64,000 nt of DNA from positions 124,001 to 188,000 of the forward strand of contig JABCZL010000008.1 of the NCBI GenBank assembly GCA_013289685.1. The letters run 5' to 3'. Position numbers and translations under genes: made by a program. This DNA is from Acidobacteriota bacterium (GTDB lineage: Bacteria > Acidobacteriota > Terriglobia > Terriglobales > Acidobacteriaceae). How positions within the stretch are numbered: position 1 is the stretch's first letter; each line of letters begins with the position of its first letter. Under the pieces are notes generated by a model, which was given only the letters and a program-made list of their open reading frames with translations, was not told where the DNA came from and ran no database searches. This document shows, one piece after another, positions 15,427-25,053 of this stretch.

Positions 15427-17430
15427 ATGATTCGATTTCTGCAAAAATCCGGGCAGACCACCAAATATGTTCTCGGCGGGCTGCTCCTGATCATTTGTGC
15501 CTCGATGGTGATTACGCTGATCCCCGGCGGGTTGCAAGGGGATGTATTCACGGGCGGGACGCCCGGCCAGGGTACGATCGCGAAGGTAGATGGCGCGGAT
15601 ATCAGCACCGACGACGTGCGTCAGACAGCGCGTCAAAATGCGCAGCAGGACGCCCAGCGCTACGGCGAGATGGCGGCGAAGATCATGCCCTTTCTCATCC
15701 AGCAGGAGACCACCCGCGCGGTCGACCAGTTGATCAGCCGTCAGGCTCTGCTGAGCGAAGCCGCGCGCATGGGGTTGCGCGTAACCCCAGGGGAAGTGAA
15801 GGACGAGCTGCAGCACGGACGCTATGCGGCAACTTTTTTCCCCGGCGGCAACTTCATCGGACAGGCCGAATATGAGGACCAGCTGCAGCGGCAAGCGAAT
15901 ATGACTCCGGCCAAGTTTGAAGAGGCCGTGGGCCACGACATTCTGCTGACCAAGCTGCAGGCGCTCATTTCCGGCAGCGCCAGTGTGAGTGAAGCCGAGA
16001 TTCACGGGCAGTTCCTGAAGCAGAATGCGAAGGTTAAGTTCGACTATGCGGTGTTGAAGCAGGACGATTTGCGCAAGGGCTTGCACCCGACCGACGAAGA
16101 ACTGAAGGCGTATTACGAAGGCCACAAGGCGAGCTACGCGAACTCGGTGCCGGAGAAGCGCAAGGTGAAGTACGCGGTGGTCGAGACCGCGAAGGCGGAA
16201 GATGGCGTAAAGATTACGACAGACGATCTGCAGGCTTACTACAATCAGCACCGCGACCAGTACCACGTGCCGGAACAGGTGAAGGTCAGCCATATCCTGA
16301 TCAAGACTCCCCTGCCGGGGCCCGACGGGAAAGTGGACGAGAAGGGCGTCGCGGAGGCGCAGCATCGCGCCGAAGATTTGCTGAAGCAGTTGAAGGGCGG
16401 AGCCAAGCTGGAAGATTTAGCCAAGAAATATTCTGAAGATCCGGGCAGCGGTAAGCAGGGTGGATCGCTTGGCTGGATCGGCAAGGGGCAGACCGTCCCC
16501 GAGTTTGAGAAGACCGCGTTCTCGCTTCCCAAGGGACAGATCAGCGATCTGGTGAAGAGCAGCTACGGATTCCACATTATTCGCGTGGACGACAAGCAGG
16601 AAGCGCACACGAAATCTCTGGACGAGGTGAAAGCTGAGATCGAGCCGATCCTGAAGCACCAGAAGGGACAGCAGATTGCGCAGAAGCAGGCGGAGGACCT
16701 TCTGAAGCAGGCTCGTGCCCAGGGTCTGGACGCCGCCGCGGCGGCACAGCACATCCCGGTGATCAACTCCGATTTCGTTGCCCGCAAAGATATACTGCCC
16801 GGGCTGGGGCCGGCGACTCAGTTTATGGATGCGGTGTTCAGTGAGGCTGAAAAATCGCCGCCGGATGTTGCTCCGTCCTCTCAAGGCGTCGTGGTGTTTC
16901 AGTTGCTCGCGGTGAAGCCGGCTTCGACACCCACGTTTGAGGAGATCCGCACCAAGATCGAGGAAGAGTTCAAGAACGAACGCTCCAGCGTTCTCCTTTC
17001 GCAGAAGATCCAGGAACTGTCGGATCGCGCCAAGGCCGAACATGATCTGAAGCGCGCGGCTAAGGAACTGGGCGCGACCATGAAGACCAGCGACTTTGTC
17101 CTGCCCGATGGACAGGTGCCCGACGTGGGCTCCATGTCGGGGCAAGCCTCGGTGGCGTTCAACATGAAGCCAGGAGAGATCAGCGGTCCCATCAACAGCG
17201 GCACAGACGCCGTAGTCCTCGCGGTGCTCGAGAACCAGCAGCCCACCGATGCCGACTATGCCGCCAAGCGCGACCAGATCCGCGATCAGTTGCTGCTGCA
17301 GAAGCAGCAGGAGCGCTTCGCCCTGTTCGTTTCCAGCCTGGTCGATGAGATGACGAGGTCTGGAAAGATCAAGCGCAACGAAGAAGAAATAAAGCTATTG
17401 AGTCGCAACGGCAGCGAGCAGGGAATGTAG
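15427..17430 (+). CDS. PpiD/SurA-type periplasmic peptidyl-prolyl isomerase
   Basis: 667 residues. One N-terminal membrane anchor (about 14-36, VLGGLLLIICASMVITLIP), a SurA/PpiD-like chaperone region (about 50-270), and a parvulin domain at about 280-395 (VKVSHILIKTP, then KYSEDPGSGKQGGSLGWIGKG, then YGFHIIRVDD). A second, weaker PPIase-like segment may follow at 560-610. It helps outer-membrane and periplasmic proteins fold. malQ starts ten bases after its stop, so they are probably co-transcribed, although there is no obvious functional link. Confidence 0.88.
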   Translation: MIRFLQKSGQTTKYVLGGLLLIICASMVITLIPGGLQGDVFTGGTPGQGTIAKVDGADISTDDVRQTARQNAQQDAQRYGEMAAKIMPFLIQQETTRAVDQLISRQALLSEAARMGLRVTPGEVKDELQHGRYAATFFPGGNFIGQAEYEDQLQRQANMTPAKFEEAVGHDILLTKLQALISGSASVSEAEIHGQFLKQNAKVKFDYAVLKQDDLRKGLHPTDEELKAYYEGHKASYANSVPEKRKVKYAVVETAKAEDGVKITTDDLQAYYNQHRDQYHVPEQVKVSHILIKTPLPGPDGKVDEKGVAEAQHRAEDLLKQLKGGAKLEDLAKKYSEDPGSGKQGGSLGWIGKGQTVPEFEKTAFSLPKGQISDLVKSSYGFHIIRVDDKQEAHTKSLDEVKAEIEPILKHQKGQQIAQKQAEDLLKQARAQGLDAAAAAQHIPVINSDFVARKDILPGLGPATQFMDAVFSEAEKSPPDVAPSSQGVVVFQLLAVKPASTPTFEEIRTKIEEEFKNERSSVLLSQKIQELSDRAKAEHDLKRAAKELGATMKTSDFVLPDGQVPDVGSMSGQASVAFNMKPGEISGPINSGTDAVVLAVLENQQPTDADYAAKRDQIRDQLLLQKQQERFALFVSSLVDEMTRSGKIKRNEEEIKLLSRNGSEQGM

Positions 17431-17440
17431 CGGCGGTGAC

Positions 17441-18997
17441 ATGTCCTTTCCGCGCGCCGCAGGCATTCTGTTGCATCCCACGTCGTTGCCTTCGCGCGGC
17501 GGCGTCGGTGATTTTGGGCCGGCCGCTTATCAGTTTGTAGACTTTCTCGCCTCCGCCCGCCAGGGCGTGTGGCAGGTTCTGCCGCTGGGGCCGATCGGCT
17601 ACGGCAACTCTCCCTACTCTTCCACCTCCGCATTCGCCGGTAATCCGCTGCTGATCAGCCTGGAACGACTCGCCGAGCGTGGCTGGATTGATATTGATAT
17701 TGGTATTGACAAGGAAAAGATCGACCAGACCCTCGGATCGTCGGCCAGTTCCGGTCCCGTCGAGTACGAGAAGGTTTTCGCGCAGAAGATGCCGCTGCTG
17801 TTTCAGGCGGCGCGCAACTTCCTGCGCTCGGCTTCGGGCGATGCCCAAGCTCGGTTTGACAGGTTTCGCGCGGAAAATGTTTGGTGGCTGGAAGATTTTG
17901 TTCTCTTCGATGCTCTGCGCGCCCGGCAGAAACTAGAAAGCTGGAATCGGTGGCCGCGCGATCTGGCGCATCGTGAGCCCGCTGCATTGGATAAGGCGCG
18001 TGAGGAACTCGCGGCCGATGTCCAGATTCGAAGCGCATTGCAGTTCGCTTTCTATGAACAATGGAGGGCGTTGCGGCGATACTGCTCCGAGCGGGCGATC
18101 CGCATTGTGGGCGACGTCGCAATCTTCATGAACCATGACAGCGCCGATGTCTGGACGCACCCGGAACTGTTTCGGCTGAATGAAAATCTGGAGCCGGAAG
18201 TCGTGGCCGGCGTGCCCCCTGACTTTTTCAGCAAGACCGGGCAGCGTTGGGGAACTCCGCTCTACCGTTGGGATGTGATGAAGGAGCACGGTTATGACTG
18301 GTGGATTCGGCGGCTCCGCTGGGCGACTCAGCACTGCGACTACATCCGGCTGGATCACTTTCGCGGGTTCGACCAGTTCTGGGAGATTCCCGCGGCCGAC
18401 GCTACCGCGGTGAACGGCCGCTGGGTCGATGGTCCGCGGGACGACCTGTTTCTGAAGGTCCGCGAGGCGCTGGGCGGCCTGCCGTTTTTTGCCGAGGACC
18501 TGGGCTACATCACTCCCTCGGTGTACGCCCTGCGCGATCGCTTGCAAATTCCCGGGATGGCCGTTTTGCAGTTTGGCTTCGGAGATGAAGGCGCGCACAT
18601 CTACCTGCCGCATCGCGCCGAGGGCAAAGTCATATACACCGGCACCCATGACAACGACACGGTGGAGGGATGGTGGAATTCTGGTGCGGCCGAGCACGAA
18701 CGCCGCAACGCGGAGGCCTATGTCGGACGCTGCGAAGATGGCATCCATTGGGCCTTTATCCGCGCCGCCCAATGTTCCACTGCGAGCCTGAGCATCGTTC
18801 CGCTGCAGGACGTGTTTGGTTTCGGCAGCGAGGCTCGGATGAATACGCCAAGCCTGCATGGCGGGAACTGGCGGTGGCGTTTCGACCCGCAACGGCTCAA
18901 GAGCGAACTCGCTGCGAAACTGGCGCTGCTCGCCGAGGTGAGCGATCGTCTTCCCAAGCCGTTCGCCACGTTGCCGAATGAAAACTTTGCCGCGTGA
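17441..18997 (+). CDS. malQ: 4-alpha-glucanotransferase (GH77, amylomaltase)
   Basis: 518 residues, the usual length of the short GH77 enzymes. It transfers maltodextrin segments between alpha-1,4-glucans in glycogen/maltose metabolism in the cytoplasm. Motifs in order: RAAGILLHPTSLPS and the GNSPYSSTSAFAGNPLL loop at the N-terminus; YIRLDHFRGF, with the nucleophile Asp; FFAEDLGYITP, with the acid/base Glu; and YTGTHDNDT with the third catalytic Asp. All three catalytic residues are present. Confidence 0.94.
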   Translation: MSFPRAAGILLHPTSLPSRGGVGDFGPAAYQFVDFLASARQGVWQVLPLGPIGYGNSPYSSTSAFAGNPLLISLERLAERGWIDIDIGIDKEKIDQTLGSSASSGPVEYEKVFAQKMPLLFQAARNFLRSASGDAQARFDRFRAENVWWLEDFVLFDALRARQKLESWNRWPRDLAHREPAALDKAREELAADVQIRSALQFAFYEQWRALRRYCSERAIRIVGDVAIFMNHDSADVWTHPELFRLNENLEPEVVAGVPPDFFSKTGQRWGTPLYRWDVMKEHGYDWWIRRLRWATQHCDYIRLDHFRGFDQFWEIPAADATAVNGRWVDGPRDDLFLKVREALGGLPFFAEDLGYITPSVYALRDRLQIPGMAVLQFGFGDEGAHIYLPHRAEGKVIYTGTHDNDTVEGWWNSGAAEHERRNAEAYVGRCEDGIHWAFIRAAQCSTASLSIVPLQDVFGFGSEARMNTPSLHGGNWRWRFDPQRLKSELAAKLALLAEVSDRLPKPFATLPNENFAA

Positions 18998-19064
18998 ACT
19001 GCTGACAGCGGGGCCAGTAGTTTGGAGTCGGTTCCCAACGAACGGTTTCGCGATGTTGTCAAAG

Positions 19065-19110
19065 GTCAAAATCCCCACGTCTCGCAAAAGACGCGAGACA
19101 TGGGGCACCC
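19065..19110. repeat. Intergenic copy of the CCCCAC-TCTCGC hairpin
   Basis: CCCCACGTCTCGC, then GCGAGACATGGGG (19073-19105), arms matching at 12 of 13 positions. The same element, including the flanking TCAAAAT and CACCC, lies inside the large TPR/VCBS/CRTAC gene at 8257-8304. It fills the gap between malQ and the ABC ATPase. Confidence 0.8.
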
Positions 19111-19207
19111 TGGCAGCCAGCTTGGATTTAATTGTGAATGCGTTGTTAAAAACAGCGTGCTTTGCGCCTCGGCGCTGTTCGTGTATAGAGGGTAGGGGAG
19201 TATCGGC

Positions 19208-20677
19208 GTGACCGAACCGATTGTTAAACCGCCAATCGAACCGCAGGCCGAACCGGCAACCGAACCGATCATCGAAGCGGTCGGGGTCGAGAAATCCTAT
19301 CCGCAGGCGGATGGCACGCGGATTCAAGTGGTCGGCCTGACCAATCTCGCGATCGAACCGGGGAAGATTGTTGCCTTGCTCGGGCCCTCGGGCTGCGGCA
19401 AATCCACGCTGCTGCGCATGCTGACCGGGCTCGCGCAACCGTCGTCGGGCACACTCTTGTGGCACGGCAAGCCGCTGGACGGCCACATGCCCAACGTGGC
19501 CATAGTTTTTCAGAGCTTCGCTCTATTCCCCTGGCTCACGGTGCTGGAGAACGTGGAAGCCCCGCTGGAAGCCAAGGGCGTACCACCCGTCGAGCGCCGC
19601 AAACGCGCTTTGCGCACGCTCGACACGGTGGGCCTGGACGGTTTTGAAACGGCGTATCCCAAGGAACTTTCCGGAGGCATGAAGCAGCGCGTGGGATTCG
19701 CGCGCGCGCTCGTCGTCGAGCCCGAAGTATTGTTCATGGACGAACCGTTCTCGGCGCTCGACGTTCTTACCGCAGAAAACCTGCGCGGTGAACTGCTGGA
19801 ACTCTGGCTGAACAAGAAAATGCCCACCAGCGCCATTTTTATTGTGACCCACAACATTGAAGAGGCTGTGATGCTCGCCGACCGAATCATGGTGCTGGGA
19901 AGAAATCCGGCGCGCCTTCGGTCCGATTTCAATATTCGGTTGAAGCATCCGCGGGACCGCAAGTCGGCGCGCTTTGTGGAGTTGGTGGACTACATCTACA
20001 AGGTGATGACGGAACCGGAGGTCGAGCACGATCTGCCCGATGCCGAGACCACGGCGGAAATCATCCTGCCCACCGGAGGACTGACGAAGGATGTTCTGAA
20101 GAAGCAGGAAGCGCCCCTCCGCACCGCGAAATACCAGATGCTGCCGCACGCGCGCGTGGGCGGAATCGCGGGCCTGACGGAATTGCTGCGCGATCGCGGC
20201 GGGCGCGAGGATTTGTTCCGCCTGGCCGAGGAACTGGTGCTGGACGTCGAAGATCTGCTCCCGATTCTTGAGGCTTGCGTGCTGCTGGGTTTCGCGTGGT
20301 TGAAAGAGGGCGACGTGCAGATTACGCCGCAGGGAGTGGCGTTCGCCGAGGCCGACATCCAGCAGCGCAAGGTGCTGTTCCGGAAGGCGGCGTTGGAACA
20401 TGTCACCATCCTGAAACAGATTGACAGCATTCTGAAGCGGAAGTCGGATCACTCGATCGCCGACGAGTTCTTTCACGACATTCTCGACGAACATTTTTCC
20501 GAAGATGAAGTGCAGCGCCAGTTCGAGACCGCAATGAATTGGGGCCGCTATGCCGAGATATTCGATTATGACCGCGAAAGGGGCCGTCTGGTTCAATCCG
20601 AACCGCCAGCGTCGTCAGAGCCTCCATCGGCGCCAGCGAGCCAGACGCAGAACTCGGCCTCCGCACCGAAATCCTGA
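19208..20677 (+). CDS. ABC transporter ATPase, NitT/TauT type, with AAA-associated C-terminal domain
   Basis: 489 residues. The ATPase domain (about 20-270) shows Walker A GPSGCGKST, signature LSGGMKQRVGFARAL, Walker B VLFMDEPFSALD and the H-loop THNIEEAV. The C-terminal 200 residues (about 290-460) form the winged-helix-like AAA-associated extension seen in some nitrate/sulfonate/taurine-type ATPases. The N-terminal tail is a Pro/Glu-rich repeat (EPIVKPPIEPQAEPATEP). The permease gene follows after 33 bases. No periplasmic binding protein is encoded nearby. Confidence 0.88.
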   Translation: MTEPIVKPPIEPQAEPATEPIIEAVGVEKSYPQADGTRIQVVGLTNLAIEPGKIVALLGPSGCGKSTLLRMLTGLAQPSSGTLLWHGKPLDGHMPNVAIVFQSFALFPWLTVLENVEAPLEAKGVPPVERRKRALRTLDTVGLDGFETAYPKELSGGMKQRVGFARALVVEPEVLFMDEPFSALDVLTAENLRGELLELWLNKKMPTSAIFIVTHNIEEAVMLADRIMVLGRNPARLRSDFNIRLKHPRDRKSARFVELVDYIYKVMTEPEVEHDLPDAETTAEIILPTGGLTKDVLKKQEAPLRTAKYQMLPHARVGGIAGLTELLRDRGGREDLFRLAEELVLDVEDLLPILEACVLLGFAWLKEGDVQITPQGVAFAEADIQQRKVLFRKAALEHVTILKQIDSILKRKSDHSIADEFFHDILDEHFSEDEVQRQFETAMNWGRYAEIFDYDRERGRLVQSEPPASSEPPSAPASQTQNSASAPKS

Positions 20678-20710
20678 AGAAGAGTTCACTGGGTCGAATC
20701 AGCAATCGCA

Positions 20711-22462
20711 ATGAAAAAATCAGCCAGCCTGCGAGGATTTTCGGCGTATCGAATCTGGACGCAACTGCCCAGCATCGAGATCTCGTACCTCCCCGACCTG
20801 CTCATGTTCGGCGCGGGAATCGCGTTGTTCTATGGCGTAGTGGTAGTCGGGCGCACCTGGCTCGGCCCGTTCACGCCCGAGGTTGAGATCTCCCGCAGCC
20901 TGCTCGCGCTGCCAGCTTACGCGGGATATTCGCTGCTGCGCATCACGATCGCCTACGTGCTGAGCCTGGCCTTCGCCCTGGTGTACGGCTACGTAGCCGC
21001 CTCGAACCAGCGCTTAGAGCGGTTCATGATTCCCCTGCTCGATGTGTTGCAGTCGATTCCAGTACTCAGTTTTCTTCCTCCCGTCATGCTCGCGATGGTG
21101 GCGTTGTTTCCGGGGAGGCAACTCGGTGTGGAAGCGGGCGCAATCCTGTTGATCTTCACCGGCCAGGTGTGGAACATGGCCTTCAGCTTTTATGCATCGA
21201 TGAAGAGCATTCCGAATGAGATGCGCGAGGCCGCAAGAGTTTATGGGTTCAGCTGGTGGCAGCGCTTCATTGAAATGGAATTGCCCTTCGGGGCGATCGG
21301 CCTGGTCTGGAATTCGATGATGTCGGTGGCGGGCGGCTGGTTTTTCCTGATGGCTTGCGAGATGTTCGTGCTCGGCTCGCGCGACTTCCGGCTGCCCGGG
21401 CTGGGTTCGTATTTGCAGACGGCAGCCAGCGCGGGCGACACACGTTCAATTCTCTGGGGAGTCGGCACCATGATCGCGGTAATCGTGCTGCTCGACCAGT
21501 TCGTCTGGCGTCCAGTCATTGCATGGGCGGAGAAATTCAAGGTGGAGCAGGTCGAGAGCACGGACAGTCCGAGTTCGTGGGTGCTCGACCTGATTCGGCA
21601 TTCGCACAGCCTGGCGCAGATTGGCAAGAAGACGGTGCGCCCGCTGAGCGAGCGGCTGATGCAGTATTTTTCCCGCGTGCGTTCCAGCGACAAGGCCGAG
21701 CAGCGCAGCGCGTGGAAGATCTGGCTTGTGCGGGCGTTGGTAGTCGCGCTGCTGGCTGCGATGAGTTATGGCGTCGTGCGTGTAGTAATGATTTTGGCCG
21801 GCCTGCAGAAGGTGGAGTTGCAGGAGGCCGGGATCGGTTTGGTTGCAACATTCGTTCGCGTCAACGTCGCATTGCTGCTCGGCGCGTTGTGGACGATTCC
21901 TGCGGGCGTGGCCATTGGCTTCAATCCGCGCCTGGCTCGCATCGCACAGCCGCTGGCGCAGATTGCCGCTTCGGTCCCCGCGACCGCACTTTTCCCCGTG
22001 GTGCTGCTATTGCTGATTCGCGTGGGCGGCGGGTTGGGAATTGGTTCGATCGTGCTTCTTCTGCTGGGAACGCAGTGGTACATCCTGTTCAACGTGATTG
22101 CCGGGGCGATTGCGATTCCGACGGATTTGAAGGAGTGTTGCTCGGTCTTTCGGTTGCGAGGGATTGAGCGATGGAAGAAGCTGATCCTCCCCGGGATTTT
22201 TCCCTACCTCGTCACCGGCATGGTCACGGCCTCCGGCGGGGCGTGGAACGCGAGCATCGTCGCGGAATACTTTCACTTCAAGGGCCACATTTACACGACG
22301 GTCGGGCTGGGCGCGACCATCTCCCAGGCCACCGATGCCGGCAACTTCGACCTGCTGCTGGCCGCAACCATGATGATGGCAGCTACCGTAGTGACGATGA
22401 ATCGCCTGGTGTGGCGGAAACTATATGCGCTCGCCGAGAAGCGCTACCGGCTTGAGACCTGA
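20711..22462 (+). CDS. ABC transporter permease with two BPD-type domains
   Basis: 583 residues made of two fused membrane domains of the NitT/TauT permease family, about 60-280 and 340-580. Each contains the EAA-like loop that docks on the ATPase: EMREAARVYGFSWWQRFIEMELPFG-type in the first half (from 21215) and LKECCSVFRLRGIERWKKLILPG-type in the second. One polypeptide therefore supplies both halves of the channel. It partners with the ATPase just upstream. Substrate unknown; without a binding protein it might even be an exporter. Confidence 0.87.
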   Translation: MKKSASLRGFSAYRIWTQLPSIEISYLPDLLMFGAGIALFYGVVVVGRTWLGPFTPEVEISRSLLALPAYAGYSLLRITIAYVLSLAFALVYGYVAASNQRLERFMIPLLDVLQSIPVLSFLPPVMLAMVALFPGRQLGVEAGAILLIFTGQVWNMAFSFYASMKSIPNEMREAARVYGFSWWQRFIEMELPFGAIGLVWNSMMSVAGGWFFLMACEMFVLGSRDFRLPGLGSYLQTAASAGDTRSILWGVGTMIAVIVLLDQFVWRPVIAWAEKFKVEQVESTDSPSSWVLDLIRHSHSLAQIGKKTVRPLSERLMQYFSRVRSSDKAEQRSAWKIWLVRALVVALLAAMSYGVVRVVMILAGLQKVELQEAGIGLVATFVRVNVALLLGALWTIPAGVAIGFNPRLARIAQPLAQIAASVPATALFPVVLLLLIRVGGGLGIGSIVLLLLGTQWYILFNVIAGAIAIPTDLKECCSVFRLRGIERWKKLILPGIFPYLVTGMVTASGGAWNASIVAEYFHFKGHIYTTVGLGATISQATDAGNFDLLLAATMMMAATVVTMNRLVWRKLYALAEKRYRLET

Positions 22463-22549
22463 ATCGCGCTTCGCGGGCACCTGTGGTTACTTTCGAGTTT
22501 CCTCACCTCTCATTTCATCAGCTTTTAACCTGCGCTTCATGCTGGCGCA

Positions 22550-24376
22550 ATGGGCTTGCGCTATTGGTATGAAATGCCCTTAGACCATTTGCATGCGGAT
22601 CCGACGCAAGGTGAAGTGTTGGCGCACGCTGCTGAATTTCCCGGCTTGGCGAAAAAGTTCGCTCCCGTCAGCAAGGTCAGGGAGTTGTACCGGCGGGTGC
22701 AGCGATCGCCGGATGGCTTTCGTCTGGAAAGCCTGCTCGCAGAAATGCGCGTCGGACTGCGCGTCGCTGCGGCCGATGAAACGCGGATTCCCGCCAGCGG
22801 ACCAGTTGTGGTGGTGGCCAATCATCCGTATGGCGTGCTCGATGGCGCGATCCTCACTGTGCTGCTGACACGCGTGCGGCCCGACGTAAAAGTTCTGACC
22901 AACTTCCTGCTGGCGGACGTGCCTGAATTGCGGAAGCACTGCATCTTTGTGGACCCGTTTCAATCTGACCGATCGGTGGAGTCGAACCGCCGAGCTGTGC
23001 GGGAGGCTCTCGCCTGGTTGCAGCAGGGCGGCATGCTCGCGATCTTTCCGTCCGGCGAAGTGTCGCACTGGCAGATGCCGGCGGCGCAAATCGCCGATCC
23101 GGAGTGGAACGACACGGCGGTGCGGCTGATTCGCAGGACTGGAGCTACGGCGCTGCCGGTATATTTCTGCGGCTACAACGGCGTCGGATTTCAGCTGATG
23201 GGCATGCTCCATCCCAAGCTGCGCGCGACGTTTCTGTTGCAGGAATTCCTGCAGCAGGAAGGCAAGACCGTCGAAGTCCGTGTGGGTAGCGCAATCCGGG
23301 CGGATGCGGTTGAGGCGATCCCTGGCGATCGGGAGGCTACTGAATATCTACGCTGGCGCACCTACTTACTCGCTCGCCGAAGCAAGCCGGAAGCAGTGTG
23401 GCACACGGCATTGCGATCGCGTCTCGCCTTCAAGATTCAGGAGCCAGTGGCGGCTCCGGTGTCGCCGGACTTGCTGGCCGAAGAAGTGGAGAGTCTGCCT
23501 GAAGACCGGTGTCTGGCGGCGAACGGCGATCTCGCCGTCTACCTTGGAACTGCAGCGGAGATCCCGCAACTGCTGCGGGAAGTAGGGTGTTTGCGCGAGT
23601 TGACGTTCCGCGGAGCGGGCGAGGGAACAGGCAAGAGCCGCGATCTCGATCCCTTCGACGACTACTATTCGCACATCTTGTTGTGGAATAGAACCAAGCA
23701 AGAAATAGTAGGGGCTTACCGCGCTGGCAATACAGCTGAGATTCTGAAAGCACGCGGTATCGCCGGGCTCTACACCAGCACTCTCTTCCGCTATGACGAG
23801 AAAGTTTTCGAGAAGCTCGGCCCGGCGCTTGAACTCGGGCGTTCATTTGTGCGGCCGGAATATCAGCGCCAATATGCGCCGCTCCTGCTGCTATGGAAGG
23901 GAATCGCCCGCATGGTGGCGAGGCATCCGGAGATTCCCGTGCTGTTCGGCGCGGTGAGCATCAGCAACGACTACAACCAAGCGTCGCGCGAAATGATTTA
24001 CCGCTTCTTTGAAGCGCACATGCAACAGGATGAACTCGCGGGATTGATCGAACCGCGGCGGCCCTTTCGCGCGGGACTCCTCCGAAGGTGGGATTGCCGC
24101 GGAATGTACCATGCCTTCCGCGACCTGGACGAGCTTTCTCAGCCCATCACTGACGTGGAGGCCGACGGCAAAGGCCTGCCGATTCTGCTCCGGCAATATG
24201 CCAAGATCGGCGGCAAACTGGTCGGATTCAACGTCGATCGCAAGTTTTCCAACGTCCTTGACGGTTTGGTGGTGGTGGATTTGCGCCAGACCGAGCCGGC
24301 GGTGCTGGAGCGTTACATGGGGCGGGAAGGCGCGGCACGATTCCGGCAGGTGCACGCGGCAGCGGCAACGCGCTGA
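22550..24376 (+). CDS. Bifunctional lysophospholipid acyltransferase-GNAT (hemolysin/OlsB-like) protein
   Basis: 608 residues. The N-terminal half has the acyltransferase motif NHPYGVLDG (NHxxxxD near residue 89) and a second block IFPSGEVS near 165. The C-terminal half (about 330-600) resembles the GNAT-like N-acyltransferase of hemolysin/OlsB proteins (DYYSHILLWNRTKQEIVGAY, then YTSTLFRYDE, LELGRSFVRPEYQRQYAPLLLLWKG, and the FGAVSISNDY segment). Such fusions can make ornithine or related aminolipids, with one domain N-acylating and the other O-acylating; that is inferred from known OlsF-type fusions, in which the domain order may differ. It is expected at the inner face of the membrane. Confidence 0.82.
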   Translation: MGLRYWYEMPLDHLHADPTQGEVLAHAAEFPGLAKKFAPVSKVRELYRRVQRSPDGFRLESLLAEMRVGLRVAAADETRIPASGPVVVVANHPYGVLDGAILTVLLTRVRPDVKVLTNFLLADVPELRKHCIFVDPFQSDRSVESNRRAVREALAWLQQGGMLAIFPSGEVSHWQMPAAQIADPEWNDTAVRLIRRTGATALPVYFCGYNGVGFQLMGMLHPKLRATFLLQEFLQQEGKTVEVRVGSAIRADAVEAIPGDREATEYLRWRTYLLARRSKPEAVWHTALRSRLAFKIQEPVAAPVSPDLLAEEVESLPEDRCLAANGDLAVYLGTAAEIPQLLREVGCLRELTFRGAGEGTGKSRDLDPFDDYYSHILLWNRTKQEIVGAYRAGNTAEILKARGIAGLYTSTLFRYDEKVFEKLGPALELGRSFVRPEYQRQYAPLLLLWKGIARMVARHPEIPVLFGAVSISNDYNQASREMIYRFFEAHMQQDELAGLIEPRRPFRAGLLRRWDCRGMYHAFRDLDELSQPITDVEADGKGLPILLRQYAKIGGKLVGFNVDRKFSNVLDGLVVVDLRQTEPAVLERYMGREGAARFRQVHAAAATR

Positions 24377-24389
24377 GTCGCGGCGCAGT

Positions 24390-24881
24390 TCACTTCGTGG
24401 GCGGGCGGGTTGCATTCGCGGGCAGCGCGCAGGCTTGCCCAGCGTCTTTGAGCGCTTCTTCCAAGCCTTGTCCCAACCGAGCGAGTTCCTCCTGACACAT
24501 CAATTCCTGCATCCGCTCAAACAGTTGGCGTTCTTCCTTTCGGATGTGCGCAGACATGCGCCGCGCGAATTCAGATAGGTCGGCCGCAGACATTTCTCGT
24601 GCCTCCGCTTCGGCAAAACATTCGCGCAGCATGAAGTGATCGAGTAACAGTTCGTCGACCAGCGGACCCAATTCCGGGAACCTTCGCGCCGCCGGAAACA
24701 GCACGTGCTCTTCTGCCGCGAAATGAATTCTGATTTCACTTTCGAAGTGCTGCGCGACTTCCGCCTGCCATGCGGCCAGATCGGCGTCGCCGATCGGCGA
24801 GGCGCGATCGATGCGAACACATAGCGCCAGGGCGTGCTGGTGCTGGCGAGAGAGGGGAATCAGATTTCGGTCGCGCAGCAT
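24390..24881 (-). CDS. Hemerythrin HHE-domain protein
   Basis: 163 residues, helical, with the spaced His/Glu ligands of the hemerythrin fold: SRQHQHALALC near the N-terminus, HFAAEEHVLFP (about 53-63), LLLDHFMLRE and HIRKEERQLFERMQ (about 112-125). It would bind a di-iron centre and act in oxygen/NO handling or iron storage. The start lies 16 bases after where the shifted reading frame of the upstream HAD gene would end, with AGAGGGCGG before the ATG, so they likely form one operon. Confidence 0.85.
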   Translation of the reverse strand: MLRDRNLIPLSRQHQHALALCVRIDRASPIGDADLAAWQAEVAQHFESEIRIHFAAEEHVLFPAARRFPELGPLVDELLLDHFMLRECFAEAEAREMSAADLSEFARRMSAHIRKEERQLFERMQELMCQEELARLGQGLEEALKDAGQACALPANATRPPTK

Positions 24882-24897
24882 GACGGGTCCGCCCTCT

Positions 24898-25053
24898 TCA
24901 AGAGTTTGCGCGCTCCAGCCGGGACGAAGGTTCCCCTTCTGCCGGCGCAGGCTCGACGGCGGGGCGCACGGTGAGCCAGTCCGTGCGAACGCGCTCCCAC
25001 TCTGAAATCAGCATTCCGTTGGCCTCGAAGAAGCTGCGAATGCGGTAACGTCC
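24898..25053 (-). other. Out-of-frame C-terminal part of the HAD phosphatase
   Basis: Just before the present stop of the HAD gene, the other frame reads [20 protein letters not shown], then VRTDWLTVRP and on to a stop at 24898. This reads like a natural continuation. One missing base near 25048-25053 (GACGT for an original GACCGT, giving TGG-GAC-CGT-TAC) would join the two frames. Either a real frameshift mutation or an assembly error. Confidence 0.65.
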
